Origin: JAJYRX01 sp041655275
Lineage (GTDB): Bacteria; Pseudomonadota; Gammaproteobacteria; Burkholderiales; Burkholderiaceae_B
Length of the DNA stretch: 64,000 bases
Direction of reading: 5' to 3'
NCBI GenBank assembly: GCA_041655275.1
Contig: JBBAFU010000008.1
Span: 89,247 to 153,246, forward strand
In this document: positions 25,192-33,907 of the stretch, piece by piece
Layout of the letters: each line of letters opens with the position of its first letter
Numbering within the stretch: position 1 is the stretch's first letter
Notes under the pieces: generated by a model
Database searches by the model: none
Told to the model about the DNA's origin: nothing
What the model saw: only the letters and a program-made list of their open reading frames with translations
Position numbers and translations under genes: made by a program

Positions 25192-26077
25192 CAAAACCAC
25201 TCCTGCTACCCCAGAACCGGCGCGCTACCGCGGCCCGTTCCAGAAAATTCCTCAAGGCCTCGCCATCGCCGGCCTGCAGTGCCTGCTGGGCCTGGTCGAG
25301 CGCATCCCGCAAGGCGTCGAGCTCATGCAGCACGGCATCGCGATTGGCCAGGAAGATATCACGCCAGACCTCGGATGAGCCCGCAGCAATGCGCGTGACA
25401 TCACGAAACCCCGTCCCGGCCAGGGTAAGGCGAAGATCGGAATCTTCGGCCATGGCGATCTGCCACATGAATACCGAAGACAGAAAATGCGGCAGATGAC
25501 TGACCGAAGCCAGCACACGATCATGGGCTTCGGGCGTCATCTGCATGACATGCGCGCCACAGGCCTCCCATACCCGGGTGATGCGCACGATTGCGCCGGC
25601 ATCGGTGAGCGCCGTCGGCGTCAGGACCACATGGCGGCCACGAAACAGGCTTGCCTGCGCCGCCTCGGGACCGGCCTGCTCACCCCCGGCAATGGGATGC
25701 GCGGGCACATACTGCCCGATACGCGGCCCCAGGGCCCGGGCGGCTGCCGCCACCAGGCCCCCCTTGGTGCTGCCGGCATCGGTGATCAGTGCCCCTTCGC
25801 GCAGCACGGGACGAATCTCGGACAGTATGCCGGCCATGCTGCCCACCGGCGTGGCCAGCAGGATCAGATCAGCCTTGGCAGCGGCCTGCTCCAGGCTGGT
25901 GATCTCATCTACCAGACCCAGCGACAGCGCACGCGTGAGCGCATCCCGGTGCCGTCCGACGCCCAGTACCCGCTGCGCAACGCCGGCCTGACGCAAGGCG
26001 GCGGCAAACGAGCCGCCGATCAGGCCCACGCCCACGACCGCCAGCACCGGAATCCGGGGCGCACCAGACGACGTCAT
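25184..26077 (-). CDS. tyrA: prephenate dehydrogenase
   Basis: TyrA makes 4-hydroxyphenylpyruvate from prephenate for tyrosine synthesis. The 297-residue, single-domain protein has the NAD(P) motif V-G-V-G-L-I-G-G-S-F, D-A-G-S-T-K and H-P-I-A-G-G-E-Q-A-G-P. It has no fused chorismate mutase and no ACT domain. Its ATG overlaps the hisC stop by 4 bases. It may accept arogenate as well; the sequence alone does not settle this. Confidence 0.95.
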   Translation of the reverse strand: MTSSGAPRIPVLAVVGVGLIGGSFAAALRQAGVAQRVLGVGRHRDALTRALSLGLVDEITSLEQAAAKADLILLATPVGSMAGILSEIRPVLREGALITDAGSTKGGLVAAAARALGPRIGQYVPAHPIAGGEQAGPEAAQASLFRGRHVVLTPTALTDAGAIVRITRVWEACGAHVMQMTPEAHDRVLASVSHLPHFLSSVFMWQIAMAEDSDLRLTLAGTGFRDVTRIAAGSSEVWRDIFLANRDAVLHELDALRDALDQAQQALQAGDGEALRNFLERAAVARRFWGSRSGFDD

Positions 26078-27219
26078 CGCGCGGCGAGAATCTCGGTGAG
26101 CGCCTTCACGAAGGCGCGATTCTCGTGCGCCAGCCCGACGCTCACGCGCAGGTGCCCGGGAAGGCCGTCAGCCGCCACCGGACGCACAATGATGCCGCGA
26201 CGCAGCAAGGCCTGATGCACGGCGGCCGCATCGCCGACATGAACGAGCACAAAATTGCCGTGACTGGGCACGTAATCCAGCCCCAGCGTCTCGAAGGCCT
26301 CCTGAAGATATGCCCTGCCCTCGCAGTTGACGCGATAGCTTTCTTCAAGAAAAGCCGTGTCTTCGAGCGCCGCCAGCGCCGCCGCCTGCGCCAGACTGTT
26401 CACATTGAAGGGCTGACGCACGCGATTGAGCAGATCGGTCAGGCGCGGCTGGGCCAGTGCAAAGCCCACACGCAAGCCGGCAAGCCCGTAGGCCTTGGAA
26501 AATGTGCGTGTCACGATGAGGTTGGGATATTGCTCGACCAGGCGCGCGCTGTCGAAACGCCGGCCAGGCTCAAGAAACTCGTTATAGGCCTCGTCGAGCA
26601 CTACCGTGACACGCTCGCCGTGGGCCAGCTGCATGCCCTGCAGAAAATCGGCGATATCCTGCCCGGCAATGAAGGTTCCCGTCGGGTTGTTCGGATTGGC
26701 GATGAAGACCAGACGCGTCTCGTCATCCACGGCCGCGAGCATGGCCGTCAGATCGTGACCGAAATCGCGGGCCGGCACGGCAACATGTCGCGCACCGCGC
26801 GCCTGTGTGGCCAGACGGTAGACGGCAAACGCGTGCTGCGAATACACCACGGCATCGCCCGCAGACAGCAGTGCCAGCGACACCAGCTCGAGCAGGTCGT
26901 TGGAGCCATTGCCCAGGGTGATCCAGGCTGCAGGCACACCGTAATGCCGGGATAGCGCCGCCTTCAGCTCGAAGCCGTTGGCATCCGGATAGCGCCCCAG
27001 CCCGGACAGGACGCCGCTCATCGCTTCGCGCGCCGAGGCGGGAATGCCCAGCGGGTTCTCGTTCGAGGCCAGCTTGATGATGGTCGCCGCATCCAGGCCA
27101 AACTCGCGCGCCAGCTCCTCTATGGGCTTGCCTGCCTGATAGGGCGCAATGGCCGCGATATGTGCGGGCGGCTCGAAAGCCATGGCCGATGATGTCGCGG
27201 CCGGAGATGTTGCACTCAT
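26074..27219 (-). CDS. hisC: histidinol-phosphate / aromatic aminotransferase
   Basis: A PLP-dependent class I/II aminotransferase (381 aa). It has the Schiff-base lysine in R-T-F-S-K-A-Y-G-L-A-G-L-R, N-P-N-N-P-T-G for PLP/substrate and a C-terminal arginine block G-H-L-R-V-S-V-G. The family is named for histidinol phosphate. Its place between pheA and tyrA strongly suggests it transaminates phenylpyruvate and 4-hydroxyphenylpyruvate here, as HisC2-type enzymes do in related organisms. AGGA lies about 8 bases before the ATG, and the stop overlaps tyrA. Confidence 0.93.
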   Translation of the reverse strand: MSATSPAATSSAMAFEPPAHIAAIAPYQAGKPIEELAREFGLDAATIIKLASNENPLGIPASAREAMSGVLSGLGRYPDANGFELKAALSRHYGVPAAWITLGNGSNDLLELVSLALLSAGDAVVYSQHAFAVYRLATQARGARHVAVPARDFGHDLTAMLAAVDDETRLVFIANPNNPTGTFIAGQDIADFLQGMQLAHGERVTVVLDEAYNEFLEPGRRFDSARLVEQYPNLIVTRTFSKAYGLAGLRVGFALAQPRLTDLLNRVRQPFNVNSLAQAAALAALEDTAFLEESYRVNCEGRAYLQEAFETLGLDYVPSHGNFVLVHVGDAAAVHQALLRRGIIVRPVAADGLPGHLRVSVGLAHENRAFVKALTEILAAR

Positions 27220-27222
27220 AAA

Positions 27223-28314
27223 TCAATCCTGCTGCCGGGGATAGGAACCGAGCACCTTGAGGAAAGCCAGCTGCCCGCGCAACTCGGACAGCGCCCTGGC
27301 GACCGCCGGCTCCTCGCGATGCCCCAGTACATCGACATAGAAATAGTATTCCCACTGGCCGGTGCGGGCCGGTCGCGACTCCAGCCGCGTCATCGACACG
27401 CCGTTGCGCGCCAGGGGCGCCAGCATCTCGTAGACCGCGCCGGCACGATTGGGCACGGCCAGGATGAGGCTGGTCTTGTCATCGCCGCTGGGCTCGGCAT
27501 CCTCATGACTGACCATGAGGAAGCGGGTGCGATTCTGGGGATCGTCCTGGATACCGGAAGCCACCACGGACAGCCCCCAGACCTTGGCCGCCGAGCGGCC
27601 GGCAATGGCCGCCACCGTGGTATCTTCCGATGCCAGACGCGCCGCTTCGGCATTGCTGGCAGCCGCCTCGAGCGGGATACCGGGCCAGTGCCGCCCCAGC
27701 CAGTTGCGACACTGCGCCAGCGCCTGGGGATGACCCATGATGCGCGTGACCCCGGCCATATCCTCCGACCGGGCCAGCAGCTCGTGATGAATGGCAATGG
27801 AGCGTTCGCCCAGCACACGCAGCGGCGCATTGAGCAGCAGGTCCAGCGTGCGGTTGATGGCCCCTTCGGTGGAGTTCTCGACCGGGACCACGCCGACATC
27901 GGCCTGCCCCGCCAGAACGCTGCGGAACACCTCATCGAAGCTGTCGCAATGCACAGCCGCAATCATGTGGCCGAAATGCGCCTGGGCCGCCTGCTCGGAA
28001 AACGACGCCTGCGGACCCAGGAAGGCAACGCGCAACACGCGTTCCAGCCCGCGACAGGTGGAAATGATCTCGCTCCAGACGGCCTCTATGGCCTCGGGCG
28101 GAAACGGTCCGGCATTGAGCGCCTGCAGCCGGCGATAGATCTTCGCCTCGCGCCCGGGCTTGAGCACCGTGGCGTCCATCTGCAGGGACTCCTTGATCTG
28201 CCCCACTTGCTGGGCGATGCCCGCCCGCTCGTTGACGAGTGCCAGTATCTGCTCGTCGATCGCATCAATGCGCTCGCGAAGCGGCCCCAGACGGGCGACC
28301 AAAGTATCATCCAT
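27223..28314 (-). CDS. pheA: bifunctional chorismate mutase / prephenate dehydratase (P-protein)
   Basis: This makes phenylpyruvate from chorismate in two steps. The 363-residue protein has an N-terminal AroQ chorismate mutase helix bundle (R-E-R-I-D-A-I-D-E-Q-I-L near residue 13). The prephenate dehydratase domain starts at F-L-G-P-Q-A-S-F-S, with V-P-V-E-N-S-T-E-G. A C-terminal ACT domain carries L-E-S-R-P, the phenylalanine-sensing motif, so feedback inhibition by phenylalanine is expected. The ATG overlaps the end of serC by 8 bases. The longer open frame upstream is only serC in another frame. Confidence 0.96.
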   Translation of the reverse strand: MDDTLVARLGPLRERIDAIDEQILALVNERAGIAQQVGQIKESLQMDATVLKPGREAKIYRRLQALNAGPFPPEAIEAVWSEIISTCRGLERVLRVAFLGPQASFSEQAAQAHFGHMIAAVHCDSFDEVFRSVLAGQADVGVVPVENSTEGAINRTLDLLLNAPLRVLGERSIAIHHELLARSEDMAGVTRIMGHPQALAQCRNWLGRHWPGIPLEAAASNAEAARLASEDTTVAAIAGRSAAKVWGLSVVASGIQDDPQNRTRFLMVSHEDAEPSGDDKTSLILAVPNRAGAVYEMLAPLARNGVSMTRLESRPARTGQWEYYFYVDVLGHREEPAVARALSELRGQLAFLKVLGSYPRQQD

Positions 28315-29437
28315 GGCGACGCTCAAACTCCTGCATGAACTGGACAAGGGCCTGCACGCCCTCGAGCGGCATGGCATTGTAGATGGAAGCACGCATGCCG
28401 CCCACACTCTTGTGCCCCTTGAGCTGCAGCAGGCCCGCCGCCTGCGCCTCATCCAGGAAAGACGTGTTCAGCGCCTCATCATGCAGGAGGAAGGGAACAT
28501 TCATGCGCGAGCGCCAGGGGCGCGCCACAGTACTGCGATAGAACTGCGTGCCATCCAGATAATCGTAAAGCAGTGCCGCCTTGGCGATGTTGGCCTGCTC
28601 CATGGATGCCACCCCGCCCTGCGCCAGCAGCCACTTGAAGACCAGGCCGGCAATATAGATGGCATAGGTGGGCGGCGTGTTGAGCATGGAGCCGGCCCTG
28701 GCCACCTGGCCATAATCAAAGGCCGACGGGCAGACGGGCAGGGCATGACCGAGCAGATCGCGGCGCACCAGCACGAGGGTGACCCCGGCGGGCCCGGCAT
28801 TCTTCTGCGCCCCGGCATAGACCACGCCCACATTCGTGAAATCCATGGGACGCGACAGGAAATGGGACGAAGCGTCAACCACCAGCGGCACGCCGGGAGC
28901 GCCCAGGCCGGCCAGATCCGGCCAGTCGGCAAACTCGACGCCGCCCACGGTCTCGTTGCTGCACAGGTGGACATAGGCGGCATCCGGGCGCAGACGCCAT
29001 TGCCCCGGCTCGGGAAACCAGGTCCAGGGCGCCTGCGGGCGCTCATCGATCGTGCATGCCTGATCGCTGGCGGCCGCCACGGCGATATCGCCATAGCGCG
29101 AGGCTTCGGCGTGCGACTTGCGCGACCAGTTTCCCGAGAGGATGTAATCGGCCTTGCCACTGCCGCCACGGCCCAGCAGATTCATGGGCACGATGGCGTT
29201 TTCCGCCGTCGCACCCCCCTGCATGAACAGCACGGCAAACGTATCGGGCACATCCAGCAGACGGCGCAGATCGGCCTCGGCCTCATCGCGTATCCGGCCG
29301 AATTCGCGGCCGCGGTGACTCATCTCCATCACCGACATACCGCTGCCCTGCCAGTCCGCCATCTCGGCGGCAGCCTGTTCAAGCACCGCCAGCGGCAGCA
29401 CCGCCGGACCCGCCGAGAAATTCCAGGGTCGGTTCAT
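28307..29437 (-). CDS. serC: phosphoserine aminotransferase
   Basis: SerC makes phosphoserine in serine biosynthesis and also acts in PLP synthesis. The 376-residue protein starts M-N-R-P-W-N-F-S-A-G-P-A, typical of the family. It has C-S-N-E-T-V-G-G-V-E-F and the PLP lysine in A-G-A-Q-K-N-A-G-P-A-G. AGGAG lies about 7 bases before the ATG. The start is 4 bases after the gyrA stop. The gyrA-serC-pheA-hisC-tyrA-aroA order is the Burkholderiales arrangement. Confidence 0.97.
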   Translation of the reverse strand: MNRPWNFSAGPAVLPLAVLEQAAAEMADWQGSGMSVMEMSHRGREFGRIRDEAEADLRRLLDVPDTFAVLFMQGGATAENAIVPMNLLGRGGSGKADYILSGNWSRKSHAEASRYGDIAVAAASDQACTIDERPQAPWTWFPEPGQWRLRPDAAYVHLCSNETVGGVEFADWPDLAGLGAPGVPLVVDASSHFLSRPMDFTNVGVVYAGAQKNAGPAGVTLVLVRRDLLGHALPVCPSAFDYGQVARAGSMLNTPPTYAIYIAGLVFKWLLAQGGVASMEQANIAKAALLYDYLDGTQFYRSTVARPWRSRMNVPFLLHDEALNTSFLDEAQAAGLLQLKGHKSVGGMRASIYNAMPLEGVQALVQFMQEFERRHG

Positions 29438-29441
29438 GCGC

Positions 29442-32042
29442 TCACTCCTGCTCATCGTCATCATCATCCAGGTCGGCATCGGATTCGACCACACGTCGCA
29501 CGCCCGAAAGCATGCTGCCATCATCGACATTGATCAGCGTCACGCCCTGGGTGGCGCGCCCCATCTCGCGTATCTCGGAAACCCGCGTACGCACAAGCAC
29601 ACCGCCGGTGGTGATGAGCATGATCTCATCGTCGGGCAAGACCAGGACGGCCCCCACCACCTTGCCGTTGCGCTCGGTGGTCTGAATGGCGATGATGCCC
29701 TTGCCGCCGCGCCCGTGACGCGTGTATTCCGACAGCGGCGTACGCTTGCCGAAACCGTTCTCGGTGGCGGTCAGCACGCTGCGCGACTCGTCGGCCGCCA
29801 CCACCATGCCGATCACCGCCTGATCGTCCTCGAGCCGCATGCCGCGCACGCCGCGGGCCGTGCGCCCCATGGGACGCACATCATCCTCGCTGAAACGCGC
29901 CGCCTTGCCGTCATCGGAAAACAGCATGATGTCATGGCTGCCATTGGTCAGGTCAACGCCGATCAGGTAGTCGCCCTCATCCAAATCGACGGCGATGATG
30001 CCCGTCTTGCGGGGGTTGGAAAAATCGGACAGCGGTGTCTTCTTCACCGTACCGCGTGCCGTGGCCATGAAGACATATTCATCGTCGGTGAATGCCTTGA
30101 CCGGCAGCACGACGGTGATGGTCTCGTTCTCGACCAGCGGGAACATGTTGACGATGGGCCGCCCGCGCGCATTGCGCGAACCCTGGGGCACCTCCCACAC
30201 CTTGAGCCAGTAGACGCGGCCCCGGTCGGAGAAGCACAGGATGTAGTCGTGCGTGTTGGCGATGAAGAGCTGGTCAACCCAGTCATCCTCGCGCGTGGTG
30301 GTGGCCTGCTTGCCGCGACCGCCGCGCCGCTGGGCGCGATATTCGGACAGTGGCTGGCTCTTGATGTAACCGGCCCGGGACAGCGTGACCACCATGTCCA
30401 TGGGTGTGATCAGGTCCTCGGTGTCGAGATCCGTGGCATTGAGCTCGATCTCGGAGCGGCGCTCATCGCGCACATTGGTCGAGAACTCGGCCTTGATGGC
30501 GGCAAGCTCCTCGCCAATGATGGCCGTGACACGCTCGGGACGTGCGAGGATATCGAGCAGATCCGCGATGGTGTCCATGATCTGGCGATATTCGTCGAGG
30601 ATCTTCTCCTGCTCCAGCCCGGTGAGGCGCTGCAGGCGCATATTGAGGATTTCCTGGGCCTGCACATCACTCAGGCGGTACAGGCCGTCATCACCCAGGC
30701 CATACTCGTCGGGCAGATCCTGCGGGCGATAGGCCGAACGCCCGCCCTGGCGGTCCTGGTCGGCCCGCTGCAGCATCTCGCGCACCAGGCCCGAATCCCA
30801 GCCGCGCGCCATCAGCGCCTGGCGCGCCACCGGCGGCGTGGGCGCCGCCTTGATGATGGCGATGAAATCATCGATATTGGCCAGGGCAACCGCCAGACCC
30901 TCGACCACATGGGCGCGGTCGCGCGCCTTGCGCAGCTGGAACACCGTACGCCGCGTGACCACTTCCCGGCGATGCCACAGGAAATGCTCGACCATCTGCT
31001 TCAGGTTGAGCAGGCGCGGCTGGCCATCCACCAGCGCCACCAGGTTCATCCCGAAGGTTTCCTGCAGCTGGGTGTGCTTGTACAGATTGTTGAGCACCAC
31101 CTCGGCCACCTCGCCGCGACGCAGCTCGATCACCAGGCGCATGCCGTCCTTGTCGGACTCGTCGCGGATATCGGAGATGCCTTCGATCTTCTTCTCATTG
31201 ACCAGATCGGCAATACGTTCCTGGAGCGATTTCTTGTTGACCTGATAGGGCAAGGCATCGACGACGATGGCCTGGCGATGGCCGCGCTCCATATCCTCGA
31301 TATGCGCGCGTGCACGCATGATGACGCGCCCGCGACCGGTGCGATAGCCTTCGCGCACACCGGCCACGCCATAGATGATGCCGCCCGTGGGAAAGTCGGG
31401 CGCAGGAATGAACGCCATGAGCTCATCGATGGTGCAGGCCGGGTTGGCCAGCATGTGCAGGCAGCCGTCGACCACTTCCGACAGGTTGTGCGGCGGAATG
31501 TTGGTGGCCATGCCGACGGCAATGCCCGAGCTGCCGTTCACGAGCAGATTGGGCAGGCGCGAAGGCAGCAGCAGGGGCTCCTTTTCGCTGCCATCATAGT
31601 TGGGACCGAAATCCACCGTATCCTGATCGATATCGGCCAGCATCTCGTGGGCAATGCGCGCCAGCCGCACTTCCGTATAACGCATGGCCGCGGCACTGTC
31701 ACCGTCCACCGAGCCGAAGTTGCCCTGGCCATCGACCAGCATGTAGCGCAGCGAGAAGTCCTGCGCCATGCGCACTATGGTGTCGTAGACGGCCGAATCG
31801 CCATGGGGGTGGTACTTACCGATGACGTCCCCCACAATGCGCGCCGACTTCTTGTAGGGCCGGTTCCAGTCATTGTTGAGCTCGTGCATGGCGAAGAGCA
31901 CACGCCGGTGGACCGGCTTGAGCCCGTCGCGCACATCGGGCAGCGCCCGGCCCACGATGACGCTCATGGCGTAGTCCAGATAACTGCGGCGCATCTCGTC
32001 TTCGAGCGAGATCGGAAGCGTTTCCCGGGCAAAGGATGTCAT
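29442..32042 (-). CDS. gyrA: DNA gyrase subunit A
   Basis: GyrA cuts and rejoins DNA in the gyrase tetramer. The 866-residue protein has the start F-A-R-E-T-L-P-I-S-L-E-D-E-M and the active-site Tyr in A-M-R-Y-T-E-V-R-L. The GyrA box Q-R-R-G-G-R-G-K sits in the wrapping domain, and the tail is strongly acidic (D-A-D-L-D-D-D-D-D-E-Q-E). The quinolone-resistance region reads H-P-H-G-D-S-A-V-Y-D, with the wild-type Ser and Asp. I chose the ATG giving M-T-S-F; one five codons upstream is possible, and neither has a clear ribosome site. It heads the long serC-to-hldD gene string. Confidence 0.97.
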   Translation of the reverse strand: MTSFARETLPISLEDEMRRSYLDYAMSVIVGRALPDVRDGLKPVHRRVLFAMHELNNDWNRPYKKSARIVGDVIGKYHPHGDSAVYDTIVRMAQDFSLRYMLVDGQGNFGSVDGDSAAAMRYTEVRLARIAHEMLADIDQDTVDFGPNYDGSEKEPLLLPSRLPNLLVNGSSGIAVGMATNIPPHNLSEVVDGCLHMLANPACTIDELMAFIPAPDFPTGGIIYGVAGVREGYRTGRGRVIMRARAHIEDMERGHRQAIVVDALPYQVNKKSLQERIADLVNEKKIEGISDIRDESDKDGMRLVIELRRGEVAEVVLNNLYKHTQLQETFGMNLVALVDGQPRLLNLKQMVEHFLWHRREVVTRRTVFQLRKARDRAHVVEGLAVALANIDDFIAIIKAAPTPPVARQALMARGWDSGLVREMLQRADQDRQGGRSAYRPQDLPDEYGLGDDGLYRLSDVQAQEILNMRLQRLTGLEQEKILDEYRQIMDTIADLLDILARPERVTAIIGEELAAIKAEFSTNVRDERRSEIELNATDLDTEDLITPMDMVVTLSRAGYIKSQPLSEYRAQRRGGRGKQATTTREDDWVDQLFIANTHDYILCFSDRGRVYWLKVWEVPQGSRNARGRPIVNMFPLVENETITVVLPVKAFTDDEYVFMATARGTVKKTPLSDFSNPRKTGIIAVDLDEGDYLIGVDLTNGSHDIMLFSDDGKAARFSEDDVRPMGRTARGVRGMRLEDDQAVIGMVVAADESRSVLTATENGFGKRTPLSEYTRHGRGGKGIIAIQTTERNGKVVGAVLVLPDDEIMLITTGGVLVRTRVSEIREMGRATQGVTLINVDDGSMLSGVRRVVESDADLDDDDDEQE

Positions 32043-32115
32043 GTCGGAATGGGGAGCGTGAAAATAGGGTTGAGGCCTGCAATACGCGGGGAACGCATGC
32101 GCGGGCAAATAGGAA

Positions 32116-32124
32116 ATTCTAACA
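32116..32124 (-). promoter_or_regulatory. candidate extended -10 promoter of gyrA
   Basis: The minus strand reads TGTTAGAAT: TAGAAT (5 of 6 to consensus) with the TG of an extended -10, about 75 bases before the gyrA start. The -35 region is weak. Confidence 0.4.
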
Positions 32125-32247
32125 TTTTCATGAAGAAGACCGCAGCATGGCGCTATTTTCAATATTGATGGCGGCGCGGCCCGATACGCGTACAAACCAT
32201 GAATGTGGAAAAAAACCAACAAAACAGCGGCAGATTTTCCTGATTTC

Positions 32248-32256
32248 TGTGGATAA
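32248..32256 (-). other. perfect DnaA-box 9-mer
   Basis: TTATCCACA on the minus strand, between the gyrA and ompA promoters. A single copy could be chance in 64 kb; no cluster that would suggest an origin is present. Confidence 0.4.
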
Positions 32257-32342
32257 GCCCGATCCGGGGGCCGCCGGCCTGACCAAAGCAGGGAAAATGC
32301 CTTAAGATTCTGGCTAACAACACGTGAAACCGGACGCAATGC

Positions 32343-32370
32343 TTGGCACCCGTCCCTGTGTTGCTATACT
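32343..32370 (+). promoter_or_regulatory. sigma-70 promoter of ompA
   Basis: TTGGCA at 32343-32348, a 16-base spacer, then TATACT at 32365-32370 with an extended TG one base before it. The expected start is near 32377, leaving a leader of about 68 bases to the ompA ATG. Confidence 0.7.
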
Positions 32371-32444
32371 GGTTCCGTTTTCCTGATATGCGGCGGGGGT
32401 TCGCTGCGGTCACTTACCAGCATTCAAGCTCAAAGAGGAGAAAC

Positions 32445-33026
32445 ATGAACAAACCCTCCAAAATCGCACTTGCACTCGCCACTGCAGCTCTGGCTGTCTC
32501 TGGTCCCGTCTCTGCCCAAACCGTGGATAACTGGCAAAACCCGTTCGGCAATGTCTGGATGAACGGCACGAACGAACTTTGCTGGCGCGATGCATTCTGG
32601 ACGCCTGCCACCGGTATTGCCGGCTGTGACGGTGTTCCGGTCGTCGCCGAAGCTCCGGTCGTTGCACCCACCGCATCCAAGGTAGTGCTCAACGCCGACA
32701 CCTTCTTCGACTTCGACAAGTCCACGCTCAAGCCCGAAGGCCGCCAGGTACTGGATCAGGTTGCCAACCAGGTTGCCAACATCAACCTCGAAACCCTGAT
32801 TGCCACCGGTCACACCGACTCCATCGGTACGGAAGAGTACAACCAGGGCCTGTCCGAGCGCCGTGCCAACGCCGTCAAGGACTACCTGGTCAACAAGGGT
32901 GTTCCGGCTGATCGCATCTACACGGAAGGCAAGGGCAAGCTCAGCCCCATCGCCACCAACGCTACTCGCGAAGGCCGCGCACAGAACCGTCGCGTCGAAA
33001 TCGAGATCGTCGGTACGCGCAAGTAA
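32445..33026 (+). CDS. ompA: OmpA family outer membrane / peptidoglycan-associated protein (short form)
   Basis: A 193-residue protein with a signal peptide ending V-S-A-Q near residue 24 and a short W- and N-rich segment with two Cys. An OmpA C-terminal peptidoglycan-binding domain follows (D-T-F-F-D-F-D-K-S-T-L-K-P-E-G, G-H-T-D-S-I-G, N-R-R-V-E-I). It lacks the 8-strand beta-barrel of E. coli OmpA; this short form is the abundant OmpA of Bordetella and relatives. Strong AGAGGAG, a strong promoter and biased codons point to high expression. An intrinsic terminator follows the gene. It is divergent from gyrA. Confidence 0.94.
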   Translation: MNKPSKIALALATAALAVSGPVSAQTVDNWQNPFGNVWMNGTNELCWRDAFWTPATGIAGCDGVPVVAEAPVVAPTASKVVLNADTFFDFDKSTLKPEGRQVLDQVANQVANINLETLIATGHTDSIGTEEYNQGLSERRANAVKDYLVNKGVPADRIYTEGKGKLSPIATNATREGRAQNRRVEIEIVGTRK

Positions 33027-33072
33027 GCAAGTCATCCGGGCACTCCTCGGGAGTGTTTCGACCCTGTCTTGC

Positions 33073-33107
33073 AAAAGGGCTTCGCCATTCCAGGCGAGGC
33101 CCTTTTT
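33073..33107 (+). terminator. intrinsic terminator after ompA
   Basis: AAAAGGGCTTCGCC pairs with GGCGAGGCCCTTTTT (one mismatch), followed by a T5 run. It lies 46 bases after the ompA stop and 40 before ubiG. Confidence 0.85.
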
Positions 33108-33146
33108 AATGCCGGTTCACCTCATGCCTTTCCGGAGGCACTCGCC

Positions 33147-33887
33147 ATGCATGACACCAATACCGCTCCGGCGGCCGACACCAGCACCAATTTCGACCAG
33201 GCCGAACTGGACAAGTTCGCCGCCCTCGCCTCGCGCTGGTGGGATCCTGAAAGCGAATTCAAGCCGCTGCACGAAATCAATCCGCTGCGCCTGGGCTGGA
33301 TACGCGAGCTGGCCGGCAGCCTGTCGGGCCGGCGCATCGTCGATGTCGGCTGCGGTGGCGGCATACTGGCCGAAAGCATGGCCGCTGAAGGTGCACGGGT
33401 CACCGGCATCGATCTGGCGGAAAAACCGCTGGCCGTGGCGCGGCTGCACGGGCTGGAATCCGGCATCGCCGTGGATTATCACCACATCAGTGCAGAAGCC
33501 CTGGCGGCTGAGCGACCCGGCGAATGGGATATCGTCACCTGCATGGAAATGCTGGAACACGTGCCTGACCCGGCCGCCATCGTGCAGGCCTGCGCCCGCA
33601 TGGTACGCCCCGGCGGCTGGGTATTCTTCTCTACGCTGAACCGCAACCCCAAATCCTTTCTGTTCGCCATCATCGGCGCGGAATACCTGCTACGCCTGCT
33701 GCCCCGGGGAACCCATCGCTATGAAAGCTTCATTCGCCCCAGCGAACTGGCGCAGGCCTGCCGCGAGGCCGGGCTGGATGTGGTGCAGACCACCGGCCTG
33801 AGCTACCAGCCGATCAGCCAGGTCTATCATCTGGGCACCGACACCTCGGTCAACTATCTGATGGCGACGCGCCGTCCCGAACACTGA
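33147..33887 (+). CDS. ubiG: ubiquinone biosynthesis O-methyltransferase
   Basis: UbiG carries out both O-methylations in ubiquinone synthesis. The 246-residue protein has the SAM motif V-D-V-G-C-G-G-G-I-L-A-E and family blocks F-A-A-L-A-S-R-W-W-D-P and L-N-P/E-I-N-P-L-R. I chose the ATG at 33147, with GGAGG 8 bases upstream; the open frame before it runs through the ompA terminator. gph follows after 20 bases. UbiG serves both aerobic and anaerobic ubiquinone routes, so it fits with ubiUVT further along the window. Confidence 0.95.
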   Translation: MHDTNTAPAADTSTNFDQAELDKFAALASRWWDPESEFKPLHEINPLRLGWIRELAGSLSGRRIVDVGCGGGILAESMAAEGARVTGIDLAEKPLAVARLHGLESGIAVDYHHISAEALAAERPGEWDIVTCMEMLEHVPDPAAIVQACARMVRPGGWVFFSTLNRNPKSFLFAIIGAEYLLRLLPRGTHRYESFIRPSELAQACREAGLDVVQTTGLSYQPISQVYHLGTDTSVNYLMATRRPEH

Positions 33888-33907
33888 AACCCGCGCTGGA
33901 ACACACC

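Larger units (their letters stand above)
32043..32444. promoter_or_regulatory. 402-base divergent promoter region between gyrA and ompA
   Basis: This gap holds no gene. It contains a candidate gyrA promoter, one perfect DnaA-box 9-mer, and the ompA promoter and leader, each listed separately. Confidence 0.7.

Noticed and set aside
29436..32168. Open frame of about 910 codons on the plus strand
   Set aside because: It is exactly antisense to gyrA, with His/Gln-rich low-complexity translation and no family match.
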